Assembly: GCA_963789015.1 (NCBI GenBank)
Contig: CAWBIU010000001.1
Coordinates: 2,356,001 to 2,420,000, forward strand
Direction of reading: 5' to 3'
Length of the DNA: 64,000 nucleotides
Origin: JAOPZW01 sp963789015
Lineage (GTDB): Bacteria; Actinomycetota; Thermoleophilia; Solirubrobacterales; Solirubrobacteraceae
Below the pieces are notes generated by a model. It was not told where the DNA came from and did no database searches. It saw only the letters and a program-made list of their open reading frames with translations. Shown one piece after another: positions 1-8,005 of this stretch (position 1 is the stretch's first letter; each line of letters begins with the position of its first letter). Made by a program: the position numbers and the translations under genes.

Positions 1-630
1 GTTCCCGCACGGCGCCAACACCGTCCACTATGTCGTCGCGGTCGACGGCACGGCCGCGGCCGAGGGCGACTACACGTTCAGCGGAAGCACGGGCACCAAG
101 CACGTCCCGCTGACGATCCACGGCGACCACACGGTGGCCGTGAGCACCTCGTGGAACACGAACGGCGTGGCCGGGGACGACACGCGCAGAAGGACGTCAG
201 TTGCGGCGAGGCGCCGCCGCCGCCGGTTGCGCCGTCGCCGTCGGGTTCGGCGCCCGCGGCAGCTCCGGCCCCCGCTCCGGCTGGTGCGGCTCCGGTGCCC
301 GCCAGTGGCGTCCAGGGCGAGCAGGTCAGCTCGCCCGCCGTCGCGCCGGCGCGCGCCGTGCTGGGAACGCGCTCGTCCTGCGTCTCGCGGACCGTGCGCG
401 CCACGGTGAACGGCCGCGGCATGCGGCGGGTGACCTTCTCGATCAACGGCCGCGTCGTCCGCACGGTGACGGTGCGCGGGCGCCACACGGTCCGCGCGAC
501 GCTGCCCCGCAGGGGCACCGGTCCCCAGGCGCTGACCGTGCGCGTCCGGTACACCAACCGCACGGAGGTCCTGACCACGCGGGTCAATCGCTGCGCCCAG
601 GCGCAGGTCCAGCCTCAGTTCACCGGCTAG
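1..630 (+). CDS. C-terminal part of a secreted Ig-like repeat protein (5' truncated, frameshifted)
   Basis: The gene enters from the left edge. The reading from base 2 gives a beta-rich Ig-like segment that includes the stretch YVVAVDGTAAAEGDYTFSG. Near base 180 the reading must change frame to continue as AQKDVSCGEAPPPP, a Pro/Ala linker and a terminal domain with regularly spaced beta-strand motifs (VTFSINGRVVRTVTV, HTVRATLP) ending at the stop at 628-630. Such modules are typical of extracellular or cell-wall proteins; the catalytic or adhesive part lies outside the window. The shift near 180 may be a sequencing error or a real lesion. No specific function can be given. Confidence 0.55.
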   Translation, partial: VPARRQHRPLCRRGRRHGRGRGRLHVQRKHGHQARPADDPRRPHGGREHLVEHERRGRGRHAQKDVSCGEAPPPPVAPSPSGSAPAAAPAPAPAGAAPVPASGVQGEQVSSPAVAPARAVLGTRSSCVSRTVRATVNGRGMRRVTFSINGRVVRTVTVRGRHTVRATLPRRGTGPQALTVRVRYTNRTEVLTTRVNRCAQAQVQPQFTG

Positions 631-652
631 AACAGGCAACCCTCGTTGGGGA

Positions 653-680
653 GGCCGCCGCGCAGAGGGAAGCGGCGGCC
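653..680 (+). terminator. GC-rich stem-loop after the Ig-like gene
   Basis: GGCCGCCGC at 653-661 pairs perfectly with GCGGCGGCC at 672-680, 22 nt after the stop at 630. There is no T-run, so it is only a candidate terminator. Confidence 0.35.
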
Positions 681-806
681 GCCTCCAACGTCAAGTCGCG
701 AACGGAGCCCGTTCAACACGTTCGGAGGTCGGCGGGCAGACGGCACCCCCGACGTCTTGGCCGCTCCGTGCCAGGCTTCGCGTTGTCAGCACCGGAAGGA
801 GATGGC

Positions 807-1130
807 ATGACCTTCCACGTGGGTGCCCGGGTCAAGGCGGAGTCCGAGTCGACCGAGCGTCCCGCGCGGCACGGACCCGTGCGAGAGGCTCTCCGGAGGA
901 TCCTGGCGCGCCGTCGGCGTCGCTCGCCGTTCGGTTCGCGCGGGCGGCGGAGCTATCGCACGCCGATGATGATCGCCGCTGCCGCGCAGACAGCGGCGAA
1001 GCCCGTCCACTGTTGGGCGCGAGCGATTCTCTCAAGCACTGGTAGAACGACGGCCCTCCGAACGGACGGATCACTCTCTGCCTTACCCGCGGTGGGGCGG
1101 AGGCGACCGTCCTGCGTCAGGCGTCTCTGA
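807..1130 (+). pseudogene. DUF1918-like small protein, intact only at the N-terminus
   Basis: An AAGGAG ribosome site at about 795-801 precedes ATG at 807. The first roughly 30 residues (MTFHVGARVKAESESTERPA) look like the start of actinobacterial DUF1918 proteins, short SH3-like beta-barrel proteins of 60-70 residues. After that the open frame becomes Arg-rich low-complexity sequence and runs to 1130 without resemblance to the family's conserved tail, so one or more frameshifts are likely between about 880 and 960. It stands alone between two plus-strand genes. The family has no established function; the match rests on the N-terminus and is from memory. Confidence 0.35.
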
Positions 1131-1241
1131 CTCGACGAGGCAGGGCGGACAGCGGCATGCCCTCGGACTTGGAGCACGTCCTGCGCAGAGTTGGAGCAGA
1201 CGCGTCTCGCGCTGTGACTCGAGGCCGGGGAGCCTGGACGC

Positions 1242-2574
1242 ATGCCCCCGACGGCCCGCCTCGGCGCCCGCGACGAGCACGGCGCCGCGCTCCTGCTCAT
1301 GCTCGGCGCGCTCATCGCCGTGCTGCTCGGGGCGCTGGTGCTGGGTGGCGTCGCGCGCGGTCTGGGCGTTGTCGGCGAGCGCCAGCGCGCCGCCGACCTC
1401 GCAGCCCTGGCCGGCGCGCGCGCGCTGCGCGATGTCTACCCGCGCGTCTTCGCGCCGCCGTTCATCGACGGGCGCGGTCAACCCCGCTCATCTCGAGCGC
1501 GCGGAGTACCTGGCCGTCGGCCGCCGCGTGGCGCTCGAGACGGCGAGGCGCAACGGCGCGCCCGCCGCCGAGGTCGCGTTCCCGGGCGACGGGTTCGCGC
1601 CGGTCCGCGTCCGCGTCGCCGTCGGCGAGACGGGTGAGCCGTCGCGCGACCGCGCGCGCCTCGACGTGGAGGCCGTCGCCGAGGCCGAGCTCGCGCCCCC
1701 GGGCGGGACCGGCGGACCGGACACACGTGGCGCCGGCGAGTACACGGGTCCGCTGGCGATCAGGCAGGGAAAGCCGATGCGCCCCGACGTGGCCGCCGCG
1801 TTCGATCGCATGGAGGCCGCCGCGCGGAGAGACGGCGTGACCCTCGTCATCAACAGCGGGTTTCGCTCCAACGCCGAGCAGGCCGTGCTGTTCGCACGCC
1901 ACCCGGACCCGAAGTGGGTCGCGCCGCCCGGCAGGTCGCTGCATCGCCTGGGCACGGAGCTCGATCTCGGTCCGCCCGCGGCCTATGGCTGGCTGGCGGC
2001 CAACGGCGAGAGCTTCCACTTCACCCAGCGCTACTCCTGGGAGCCCTGGCACTACGGCTTCACCCTCAACGCGGGCACCGCGTCCGTCGGCTTCGGCGGC
2101 GCCCGCGACGACGGCGCTGCCGCGCGCACGCTGCAGTCCTTCGTGCCCGAGCGCTTCGCGCCGGCGATCTCCCGTGCGGCGCAGCGCTGGAGCGTCGCGG
2201 GCACGCTGCTCGCCGCGCAGATCTACAAGGAGTCCAACTTCAACCCGTTCGCGCGCTCGCCGGCGGGCGCCCAGGGCATCGCGCAGTTCATGCCCGGCAC
2301 GGCGCGCGCGTACGGGCTCGGCAATCCGTTCGACGCCGAGCAGGCGATCGACGCGCAGGCGCACATGATGCGCGACCTGCTGCGCCAGTTCGGCTCGGTG
2401 CCGCTCGCCCTCGCCGCCTACAACGCCGGGCCCGGGCGGGTGCAGGCGTGCGGGTGCGTCCCGGCGATCCCGGAGACGCAGGCCTACGTCGCCGACATCC
2501 TCGGGCTGCTCGACGGCGCCGGCGACGCGCTCGGCGCGGGCGCGGGCGGCCTCATCGTGAGGCTCGTGCGATGA
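1242..2574 (+). CDS. TadE-like anchor fused to VanY-type carboxypeptidase and SLT lytic transglycosylase
   Basis: About 443 residues once a +1 shift near 1475-1485 is allowed. The N-terminus (residues about 10-55) has a charged start, one hydrophobic helix (LLLMLGALIAVLLGALVLGG) and then RQRAADLAALAGARAL, the pattern of TadE-like secreted pilin-type proteins. The middle (about 150-285) is an M15B/VanY-like D-Ala-D-Ala carboxypeptidase with the zinc motif SLHRLGTELD and the later EPWHYGF. The last third (about 310-415) is an SLT domain with catalytic Glu in YKESNFNP, then GAQGIAQFMPGTARAYG and LALAAYNAGPGRV. Both enzymes cut peptidoglycan, one in the peptide stem and one in the glycan strand. 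It probably acts outside the membrane while anchored by the helix. Family assignments are from motifs; the combination in one chain is unusual. Confidence 0.75.
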
Positions 2575-2615
2575 GGGCGGCGTGGCGTGCAAGCATCGAC
2601 CAGGCAACCGTGACG

Positions 2616-2640
2616 ACGTATATTCCCAGGCACGTATATA
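2616..2640. promoter_or_regulatory. Direct repeat ACGTATAT, possible operator
   Basis: ACGTATAT occurs at 2616-2623 and again at 2632-2639, 16 bp apart, inside very GC-rich DNA and about 45 bp before the start at 2684. The AT-rich repeat stands out and may be a promoter or repressor site for the SRPBCC gene. No regulator is encoded next to it. Confidence 0.35.
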
Positions 2641-2683
2641 CTTGCGCAGCGATTCTGGACAACCGCTCGAACGAGGAGATGCG

Positions 2684-3244
2684 ATGACCCCGGAACGCTC
2701 CACGACGGACCGACTCGACGAGGTCGAGCGCCACGAGGACGGCGGGCGCTGGACGCTCGTCTTCGTCCGTACCCTGCGCCATCCACCCGAGCGCGTGTGG
2801 GCGGCGCTCACCGAGCCCGCGCAGCTGCGCGAGTGGGCGCCGTACGACGCCGACCGGGACCTCGGAGGCGCGGGCGACGTGACGCTGACGATGATCGACC
2901 GCGACAGCCGTCATCCGATGGCGGCCACCGTGACCCACGCCGACGCGCCGGCGCTGCTCGAGTACTCCCTCGGCACCGATCTCCTGCGCTGGGAGCTCGC
3001 GCGCGTCGAGGCCGGGACGCGTCTGACCCTGCGCCACACCGTCGAGAGCGAGGACTGGCTGCCGAAGGTCGCCGCCGGCTGGCACCTCTGCCTGGACGTC
3101 GCCGAGCACCTGCTCGACGGGACGCCGGTGCCGCCGATCCGCGGCGAGGAGGCCCGCGATCACGGCTGGGACGAGCTCCACGACGCCTACGCCGAGCGGC
3201 TGGGAGTCGCCGGCGGCGGCTGGCCCGAAGCGCCTGCCGGGTGA
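2684..3244 (+). CDS. SRPBCC/AHSA1-type START-like domain protein
   Basis: 186 residues. GAGGAG at 2673-2678 sets the ATG at 2684. The chain shows the helix-grip signature of AHSA1-like proteins: FVRTLRHPPERVWAALTEPAQLREW near residue 25-50, then a beta sheet (LTMIDRDSRHPMAATV, LEYSLGTDLLRWEL) and a C-terminal helix ending in HDAYAERLG. Proteins of this type bind small hydrophobic ligands and are often co-transcribed with an ArsR-type repressor, which is absent here. The stop overlaps the following start (GTGATG). Substrate unknown. Confidence 0.8.
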   Translation: MTPERSTTDRLDEVERHEDGGRWTLVFVRTLRHPPERVWAALTEPAQLREWAPYDADRDLGGAGDVTLTMIDRDSRHPMAATVTHADAPALLEYSLGTDLLRWELARVEAGTRLTLRHTVESEDWLPKVAAGWHLCLDVAEHLLDGTPVPPIRGEEARDHGWDELHDAYAERLGVAGGGWPEAPAG

Positions 3245-3624
3245 TGCGGGCGGTCGTCGCCGAGCGCTTCGGACCGCCGAGCGTCCTCGTCGCCACCGAC
3301 GTGGCGGCGGACGTCGGCCGCGCGGCCTTCGAGCTCGTGCGGGAGGGCGGGCGCTTCGTGCCCTTCGGGCTGGCGGGCGGCTCGTTCACCCGGATCGAAC
3401 CCGGCGAGGCCGAGGGCCGTCGGATCACGGTCGTGCGCGGCGCGCGCCCGACGCCGCAGGAATCGCGCGAGCTCACGGAACACGCCCTCGCCGAGGCGGC
3501 CGCCGGGCGCCTGCGGCCCGTGGTGGGCCAGACCTTCCCGCTCGACCGCGCCGCCGACGCCCACGCGGCGATCGAGGCGCGGGCGACGGTGGGCAAGACG
3601 CTGCTCCGCGTCGCCGGCGCGTGA
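3244..3624 (+). pseudogene. Alcohol dehydrogenase/quinone oxidoreductase with a large in-frame internal deletion
   Basis: 126 residues, against about 310 for the family. The N-terminus MRAVVAERFGPPSVLVATDV is the usual start of a zinc-free MDR (quinone oxidoreductase-like) enzyme. Residue 21 onward jumps directly to the C-terminal part (FELVREGGRFVPFGLAGGSF through TFPLDRAADAHAAIEA and GKTLLRVAGA). The GroES-like core and the Rossmann NAD(P)-binding half with its glycine motif are missing, although the reading frame is kept. It starts directly on the stop of the SRPBCC gene. It cannot be an active oxidoreductase of this fold and is best seen as a deletion remnant, unless the assembly collapsed a segment. 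Confidence 0.65.
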
Positions 3625-3746
3625 GCACCCTGCTCCGTCGGTGAGGCACCATCGCCTACGCGTGCGTCGTCTCGGCTGCCAGACGGAAATCTGCGCCCGG
3701 CGACTTGCCGCCCGCCCGCGCATCTCAATAGAACTCCAAGGACGAG

Positions 3747-4589
3747 ATGCCAGACGCACGTCTCGCAACTCAGACCCCATCCGGCGCCGTGTCCTCCAGC
3801 AACGTCAAGTCCGCAGAGCGGTTGATGGACGTCCTCAGCCTCCTCGCGCGCCATGCGCGGCCGGTGCCGACGATGACCATCGCGCGCGAGTGCGCCATCC
3901 CGAAGAGCAGCGCCCACCACCTGCTCAACGTCATGCGTGACCGCAACTTCGTCGCCTACTACGAGCGCGAGCGGGCATGGGGTCTCGGCGTCGCGGTGTT
4001 CGAGACGGGCTCCGCCTACCTGAGATCGGCGCCGCTGCAGCGTATGGGCCGGCACCTCCTCGCCGACCTCACGCAGCGCACCGGCGACACCTCGCACCTG
4101 GCCATCCTTCACGGCACGGAGGCCCTCTACCTCGACAAGGAGCAGGCGGACGGACCGGGCCCGCGGCTCGTCACCGAGGTCGGGGTCCGGCTCCCGGCGC
4201 ACCTCACGGCGGTCGGGCTGGCGATCCTCGCCGAGCTGCCCGAGGCGCAGCTCCGCGCGCTGTACGCCAACCACGCGACGTTCGTGACGCGCACCGGCCG
4301 CGGGCCGAGCGACGTCGACGCACTGCTCGAGGAGCTGAGCCAGGTCCGCGGCCGCGGCTACGCCTTCGACGACGAGATGGTCACTCCCGGCATCTCCTGC
4401 GTCGCCGGCCCGGTCTTCTCGCACGACGGCACGCCCGTCGCCGCGATCGGCGTCACCTATGTCACCGCCCAGCGCTCGCACAGCCAGCGCCGCCGCGCCG
4501 CCGCCCTCGTGCAGGAGGCGTGCGAGAGGCTGTCGACGAGCATGGGCCACGCCTCCGGCCATCCGGTCCTGCGCGAGGCAGCGAGCTGA
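3747..4589 (+). CDS. IclR-family transcriptional regulator
   Basis: 280 residues, usual family length. An N-terminal winged helix-turn-helix spans about residues 20-80 (AERLMDVLSLLARHARPVPT, then IPKSSAHHLLNVM). The IclR effector domain follows, with THLAILHGTEALYLDKE, the VGVRLPAHLTAVGLAILAEL segment and the terminal GISCVAGPVFSHDGTPVAAI. IclR proteins sense small metabolites and control catabolic operons. It is the first gene of the long plus-strand operon, only 2 nt before the dehydrogenase, so it is the probable local regulator of the imidazole cluster. A purine-rich AAGGACGAG lies before the ATG. Confidence 0.88.
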   Translation: MPDARLATQTPSGAVSSSNVKSAERLMDVLSLLARHARPVPTMTIARECAIPKSSAHHLLNVMRDRNFVAYYERERAWGLGVAVFETGSAYLRSAPLQRMGRHLLADLTQRTGDTSHLAILHGTEALYLDKEQADGPGPRLVTEVGVRLPAHLTAVGLAILAELPEAQLRALYANHATFVTRTGRGPSDVDALLEELSQVRGRGYAFDDEMVTPGISCVAGPVFSHDGTPVAAIGVTYVTAQRSHSQRRRAAALVQEACERLSTSMGHASGHPVLREAAS

Positions 4590-4591
4590 TC

Positions 4592-5572
4592 GTGGAGGTG
4601 CCGGCCTTCATGATCGACGCGGAGCTGCGGATGAGCGTCGGCCGGCGCGAGCTTCCCGAGCCCGGACCGGGGGAGGCGCTCGTGCGGGTCGAGTGGGCCG
4701 GGCTGTGCGGCTCGGACCTGCACGTCATACGCAGCGGCGAGTGGGTGACGGAGTGGCCGGCCACCCTCGGCCACGAGATCTTCGGGCGGCTCGAGGGCGA
4801 CGGGCGAGCCGTGGTCGTCGACTCGCGCCTGCCGTGCGGACGCTGCGGCGCCTGCGCGACCGATCCCGATCGCTGCCCGCACCTGCAGTTCGTCGGCGAG
4901 GCGTGTCCGGGCGGCTTCGCCTCACACTGCGTCGTCCCCACGCGGCTCCTGCACGACGTCCCGGACGGCCTCGAGGGCTCGACCGCCGTGCTCGCCGAGC
5001 CGCTCGCCGTCGCGCTGCACGCGCTCTCCCACCTCCGGGACGCGCCCGCGCGGGCCGCCGTCCTCGGGCATGGCCCGATCGGAGCGCTCGTCCACGCCGA
5101 GCTGAGACGCCGCCATCCGGACGCCGAGATCGACGTCGCCGAGCCGGCGGCGCTGAGGCGCTCGCTCGCCCGTGCCTTCGGCGCCCACACCGCCGCGGCG
5201 GCCGGCGAGCTGCCGCACGGCGCGTACGACCTCGTCGTCGACGCCGCCGGCTACGCGACGTCGCTGTCCGACGCCATCCGCGCCGCCGCCCCGGGCGGCC
5301 AGGTGCTGCTGCTCGCGCTGAGCGAGGCGGCGGTGTCCGTTCGCCCGATGGAGCTCGTCGAGCGCCGGGTGGCCGTCACCGGCTCGAACGCGTTCGTGGA
5401 CGAGCTGCCGCAGGCCATCGAGCTGCTCGCCGCCGAGGGCTGGCGCTACGACCCCGTCGTGACCGACGCCGTCGCGCTCGACGAGCTGCCCGCGGTCGTC
5501 GCCGCCCAGATCGAGCGCCCGGACGCCGTGAAGGTCCTCGTACGGCCGATGGCGCACGGGAGCACGACGTGA
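4592..5572 (+). CDS. Zinc-dependent medium-chain dehydrogenase (sorbitol/threonine dehydrogenase-like)
   Basis: 326 residues from GTG 4592, 2 nt after the IclR stop; other GTG and ATG starts a few codons later are possible. Catalytic zinc residues are visible as Cys39 in LCGSDLHV and His61-Glu62 in LGHE. The structural zinc loop has four Cys at residues 82, 85, 88 and 95 (CGRCGACATDPDRC). The NAD-binding turn appears as VLGHGPIGALV. The family oxidises secondary alcohols of polyols or amino-acid-like substrates with NAD. Its stop overlaps the next start (GTGA). In context it probably oxidises a hydroxylated side chain of the compound this operon degrades; the true substrate is unknown. Confidence 0.82.
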   Translation: MEVPAFMIDAELRMSVGRRELPEPGPGEALVRVEWAGLCGSDLHVIRSGEWVTEWPATLGHEIFGRLEGDGRAVVVDSRLPCGRCGACATDPDRCPHLQFVGEACPGGFASHCVVPTRLLHDVPDGLEGSTAVLAEPLAVALHALSHLRDAPARAAVLGHGPIGALVHAELRRRHPDAEIDVAEPAALRRSLARAFGAHTAAAAGELPHGAYDLVVDAAGYATSLSDAIRAAAPGGQVLLLALSEAAVSVRPMELVERRVAVTGSNAFVDELPQAIELLAAEGWRYDPVVTDAVALDELPAVVAAQIERPDAVKVLVRPMAHGSTT

Positions 5573-6645
5573 GCGCGCTGCTGGGCACCGCCGAGCGCCG
5601 TCTCGCGGCCATCGAGCGTTACCGGGCCGGCCGGCCGGCGGGCCGGGTCGCCGGCAAGCTGTCGGCCAACGAGTCGCCGCTCGGCCCGTCGCCGCGCGTC
5701 CGAGCCGCGATCGCGCAGGCCGCCCACGCCGCCAACCGCTACGAGACGAGCGACGAGCTGCGCGCGGTGCTCGCCGTCGAGGTCGGCGTCGAGCCCGACC
5801 GGCTCGTGCTCGCCGCCGGCAGCGACGAGCTCTGCTACCTGCTCGCCACGCTGTTCATCGCGCCCGGCTCGCGCGTCGTGCTCTCCGACCCCTGCTACCG
5901 CATCGACGAGATCGTCACCCGGGTGCACGAGGGCGAGGCGGTCCCGGTCCCGTTGCGCCGCGACGGTGCGCACGATCTGCCGGCGATGGCCGCCGCCGCG
6001 GCCGGCGCCGCCGTCGTCTGGCTCCCGACGCCGCACAACCCGACCGGCGCGAGCGTCGACCCCGCGGAGCTCGACCACTTCGTGGCCGCCGTCCCCGGCG
6101 ACTGCCTCGTCGTCCTCGACGAGGCCTACCGGCCCTACGCCGACGCCGACCGCCGGCCCGACACGGACCGCCTCCTCGCCGAGCACCCGAACCTGTTCGT
6201 GCAGCGCACGTTCTCCAAGGCGGATGGCCTCGCGGGCCTTCGCATCGGCTACGGGCTCGCCCACCCGGACGTGATCGCCGCCATCGACGCCGTCCGGCCG
6301 CCGTTCAACGTCAACGTCGCGGCGCTCGCCGCCGCACGCGCCGCGCTCGGCGACACCGCCTGGCGCGACTACGGCGTCGAGCTCGTGCGCCGCGAGCGCG
6401 CCCGCCTCGTCCGCGCGCTCGAGGAGCTGGAGGTCGAGCACTACGACAGCCAGGCGAACTTCGTCACGCTTCGGCCGTCCCGGCCCGAGGAACTGCACCG
6501 CGAGCTGGCCGAGCACGGCGTGACCGTGCGCGACGGCGCCGACCTCGGGCTCGAGGGCTGGGTCCGGATCTCGATCGGCGGCCCGCCGCAGATGGCGATC
6601 GTCCGCGCGGTGCTGGCCGACCACGAACGGAGGTTCCGCGCATGA
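5569..6645 (+). CDS. Histidinol-phosphate aminotransferase-like PLP enzyme (HisC family)
   Basis: 358 residues, start GTG overlapping the previous stop. It is a class I/II fold-type I aminotransferase of the HisC subgroup: SANESPLGPSP near the N-terminus, PTPHNPTGA, Asp184 in VVLDEAYRPYA, the PLP lysine Lys217 in RTFSKADGLAGLRIGY, and the C-terminal arginine in WVRISIG. HisC interconverts imidazole-acetol phosphate and histidinol phosphate and also accepts aromatic 2-oxo acids. Its neighbours are HisB-like and HisD-like genes but not the rest of the his operon, and hut genes follow downstream. It more likely transaminates an imidazole ketone or 2-oxo acid in catabolism than in biosynthesis. 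I therefore give no gene symbol. Confidence 0.8.
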   Translation: MSALLGTAERRLAAIERYRAGRPAGRVAGKLSANESPLGPSPRVRAAIAQAAHAANRYETSDELRAVLAVEVGVEPDRLVLAAGSDELCYLLATLFIAPGSRVVLSDPCYRIDEIVTRVHEGEAVPVPLRRDGAHDLPAMAAAAAGAAVVWLPTPHNPTGASVDPAELDHFVAAVPGDCLVVLDEAYRPYADADRRPDTDRLLAEHPNLFVQRTFSKADGLAGLRIGYGLAHPDVIAAIDAVRPPFNVNVAALAAARAALGDTAWRDYGVELVRRERARLVRALEELEVEHYDSQANFVTLRPSRPEELHRELAEHGVTVRDGADLGLEGWVRISIGGPPQMAIVRAVLADHERRFRA

Positions 6646-7283
6646 GCGCGCTGCAGGGGATGCAGGTCGACCGCGACGGCGACCGCTACCACGTCCACCG
6701 CGAGACGCGCGAGGCCGTCGTGCAGGCCGCGCTCGACGTCGGCCCGCGGCGCGACCCGCGCCTGGCCACGTCGATCGCCTTCTTCGACCACATGCTCGAG
6801 ATGCTCGGCTGGTACGCCGACGTCGTCGTCGACGCCTCCTACGAGGTCAAGACCTTCCGCCTCGCCCACGTCGTCCTGGAGGACATCGGCCTCGCCCTCG
6901 GGGCCGCCGCGGCGCAGGTCGTCCGCGACCGGATCGCCGGCGGCGTCGAGTCGTCGGGCTTCGCGCACGGCGTCATGGACGAGGCGAGCGCCTTCTCGCA
7001 GGTCTCCTTCGAGGGGCGCGCCAACACCGTCGTGACGCGCGGCGGCGCCGCCGCCCTCGAGCGGGTCGAGGACATGCTGACCGTCGACCTCGTCGCCTTC
7101 TTCGAGGGCTTCAGCCAGGGCGGTCGCTGCACCGTCCACCTGCGCCTCGACGACACGAGCCGCGATCCGCACCACGCCTGGGAGGCCGGGTTCCGCGCCT
7201 TCGCGAGGGCGCTGCGCGCGGCGCTGACCGTCAACCCGCGGCGCGCCGGCATGACCGCCGGCGTCAAGGGGACGCTCGATTGA
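6642..7283 (+). CDS. Imidazoleglycerol-phosphate dehydratase homologue with altered active site (HisB-like)
   Basis: 213 residues, ATGA overlap with the aminotransferase. The fold signature of IGPD is clear: IAFFDHML with His50, LAHVVLEDIGLALG with His76 and Glu80, VMDEA with Glu114, TVHL with His166 and DPHHAWEAGFRAFARALR with His177, His178 and Glu181. In true HisB the second motif reads HHTxED; here the second His is Val77. The Arg-Phe-Gly turn before the PMDEA motif is replaced by SSGF, and the terminal PSTKG that holds the phosphate is AGVKG (only Lys209 kept). So most manganese ligands remain, one is lost, and phosphate contacts look weakened. I infer a dehydratase for a related, perhaps unphosphorylated, imidazole diol. 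Confidence 0.72.
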   Translation: MSALQGMQVDRDGDRYHVHRETREAVVQAALDVGPRRDPRLATSIAFFDHMLEMLGWYADVVVDASYEVKTFRLAHVVLEDIGLALGAAAAQVVRDRIAGGVESSGFAHGVMDEASAFSQVSFEGRANTVVTRGGAAALERVEDMLTVDLVAFFEGFSQGGRCTVHLRLDDTSRDPHHAWEAGFRAFARALRAALTVNPRRAGMTAGVKGTLD

Positions 7284-8005
7284 CCGGCCGGCGGGTGATC
7301 ATCTCGGGCGCCACGAGCGGGATCGGCCTCGCGACGGCGCAGCGGCTCGCCGCCGACGGCGCACGCGTGTGGCTCATGGGCAGCTCGGAGGCGTCGGTGG
7401 CCCGCGCGCGCGAGCAGGTCGACGCCGCGGGCTGGTCGGCGTGCGACGTGGCCGACGAGCGGGCGGTCGAGCAGGCCGTCGGCGACGCCGTCGCCGAGCT
7501 GGGCGGGCTCGACGGGGCGTTCGTCAACGCGGGGATCGACGGCGAGGGCCGCAACGTCCTCGACCTCGACGCCACGCACTTCCGGCGCGTCCTCGACGTC
7601 AACGTGGGCGGGACGTTCCTGGTCGCCCGCGCCGCCGCGCGAGCCATGCAGCCCGGGTCGTCGATCGTCATCAACGCGTCCGTGAACGCCCTGCGGCCCG
7701 AGCCCGAGTTCGCCGACTACAACGCCTCCAAGGCGGGCACCGTCGGCCTCGCGCGGACGATGGCGCTCGACCTCGCCGAGCGCGGGATCGCGGTCAGCGC
7801 CGTGTGTCCCGGCTACGTTCCCACCCCGATGACGAAGGTCTACCTCGAAGATCCCGAGCTCGCGCCGCAGCTGCGCGGCCTGATCCCGGCGGGACGCTTC
7901 GGCGCGCCCGAGGAGGTCGCCGGCCTCGTCGCCTTCCTGCTGTCCCCGGCCGCGTCCTACATGACCGGCTCGGTCGTCACGATCGACGGCGGGCGCAATG
8001 TCTGA
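7280..8005 (+). CDS. SDR-family NAD(P)-dependent oxidoreductase
   Basis: 241 residues, TTG start that overlaps the previous stop (TTGA). Classical short-chain dehydrogenase: cofactor turn SGATSGIGLATAQRL, NAG in FVNAGIDGEG, catalytic Tyr and Lys in ADYNASKAG, and the C-terminal TGSVVTIDGGRNV. The usual catalytic Ser is expected in the INASVNA segment. SDRs of this form oxidise or reduce hydroxy/keto groups. It overlaps the HisD-like gene by 8 nt, so the two are probably translated together and act on the same intermediate series. Substrate not predictable. Confidence 0.82.
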   Translation: MTGRRVIISGATSGIGLATAQRLAADGARVWLMGSSEASVARAREQVDAAGWSACDVADERAVEQAVGDAVAELGGLDGAFVNAGIDGEGRNVLDLDATHFRRVLDVNVGGTFLVARAAARAMQPGSSIVINASVNALRPEPEFADYNASKAGTVGLARTMALDLAERGIAVSAVCPGYVPTPMTKVYLEDPELAPQLRGLIPAGRFGAPEEVAGLVAFLLSPAASYMTGSVVTIDGGRNV

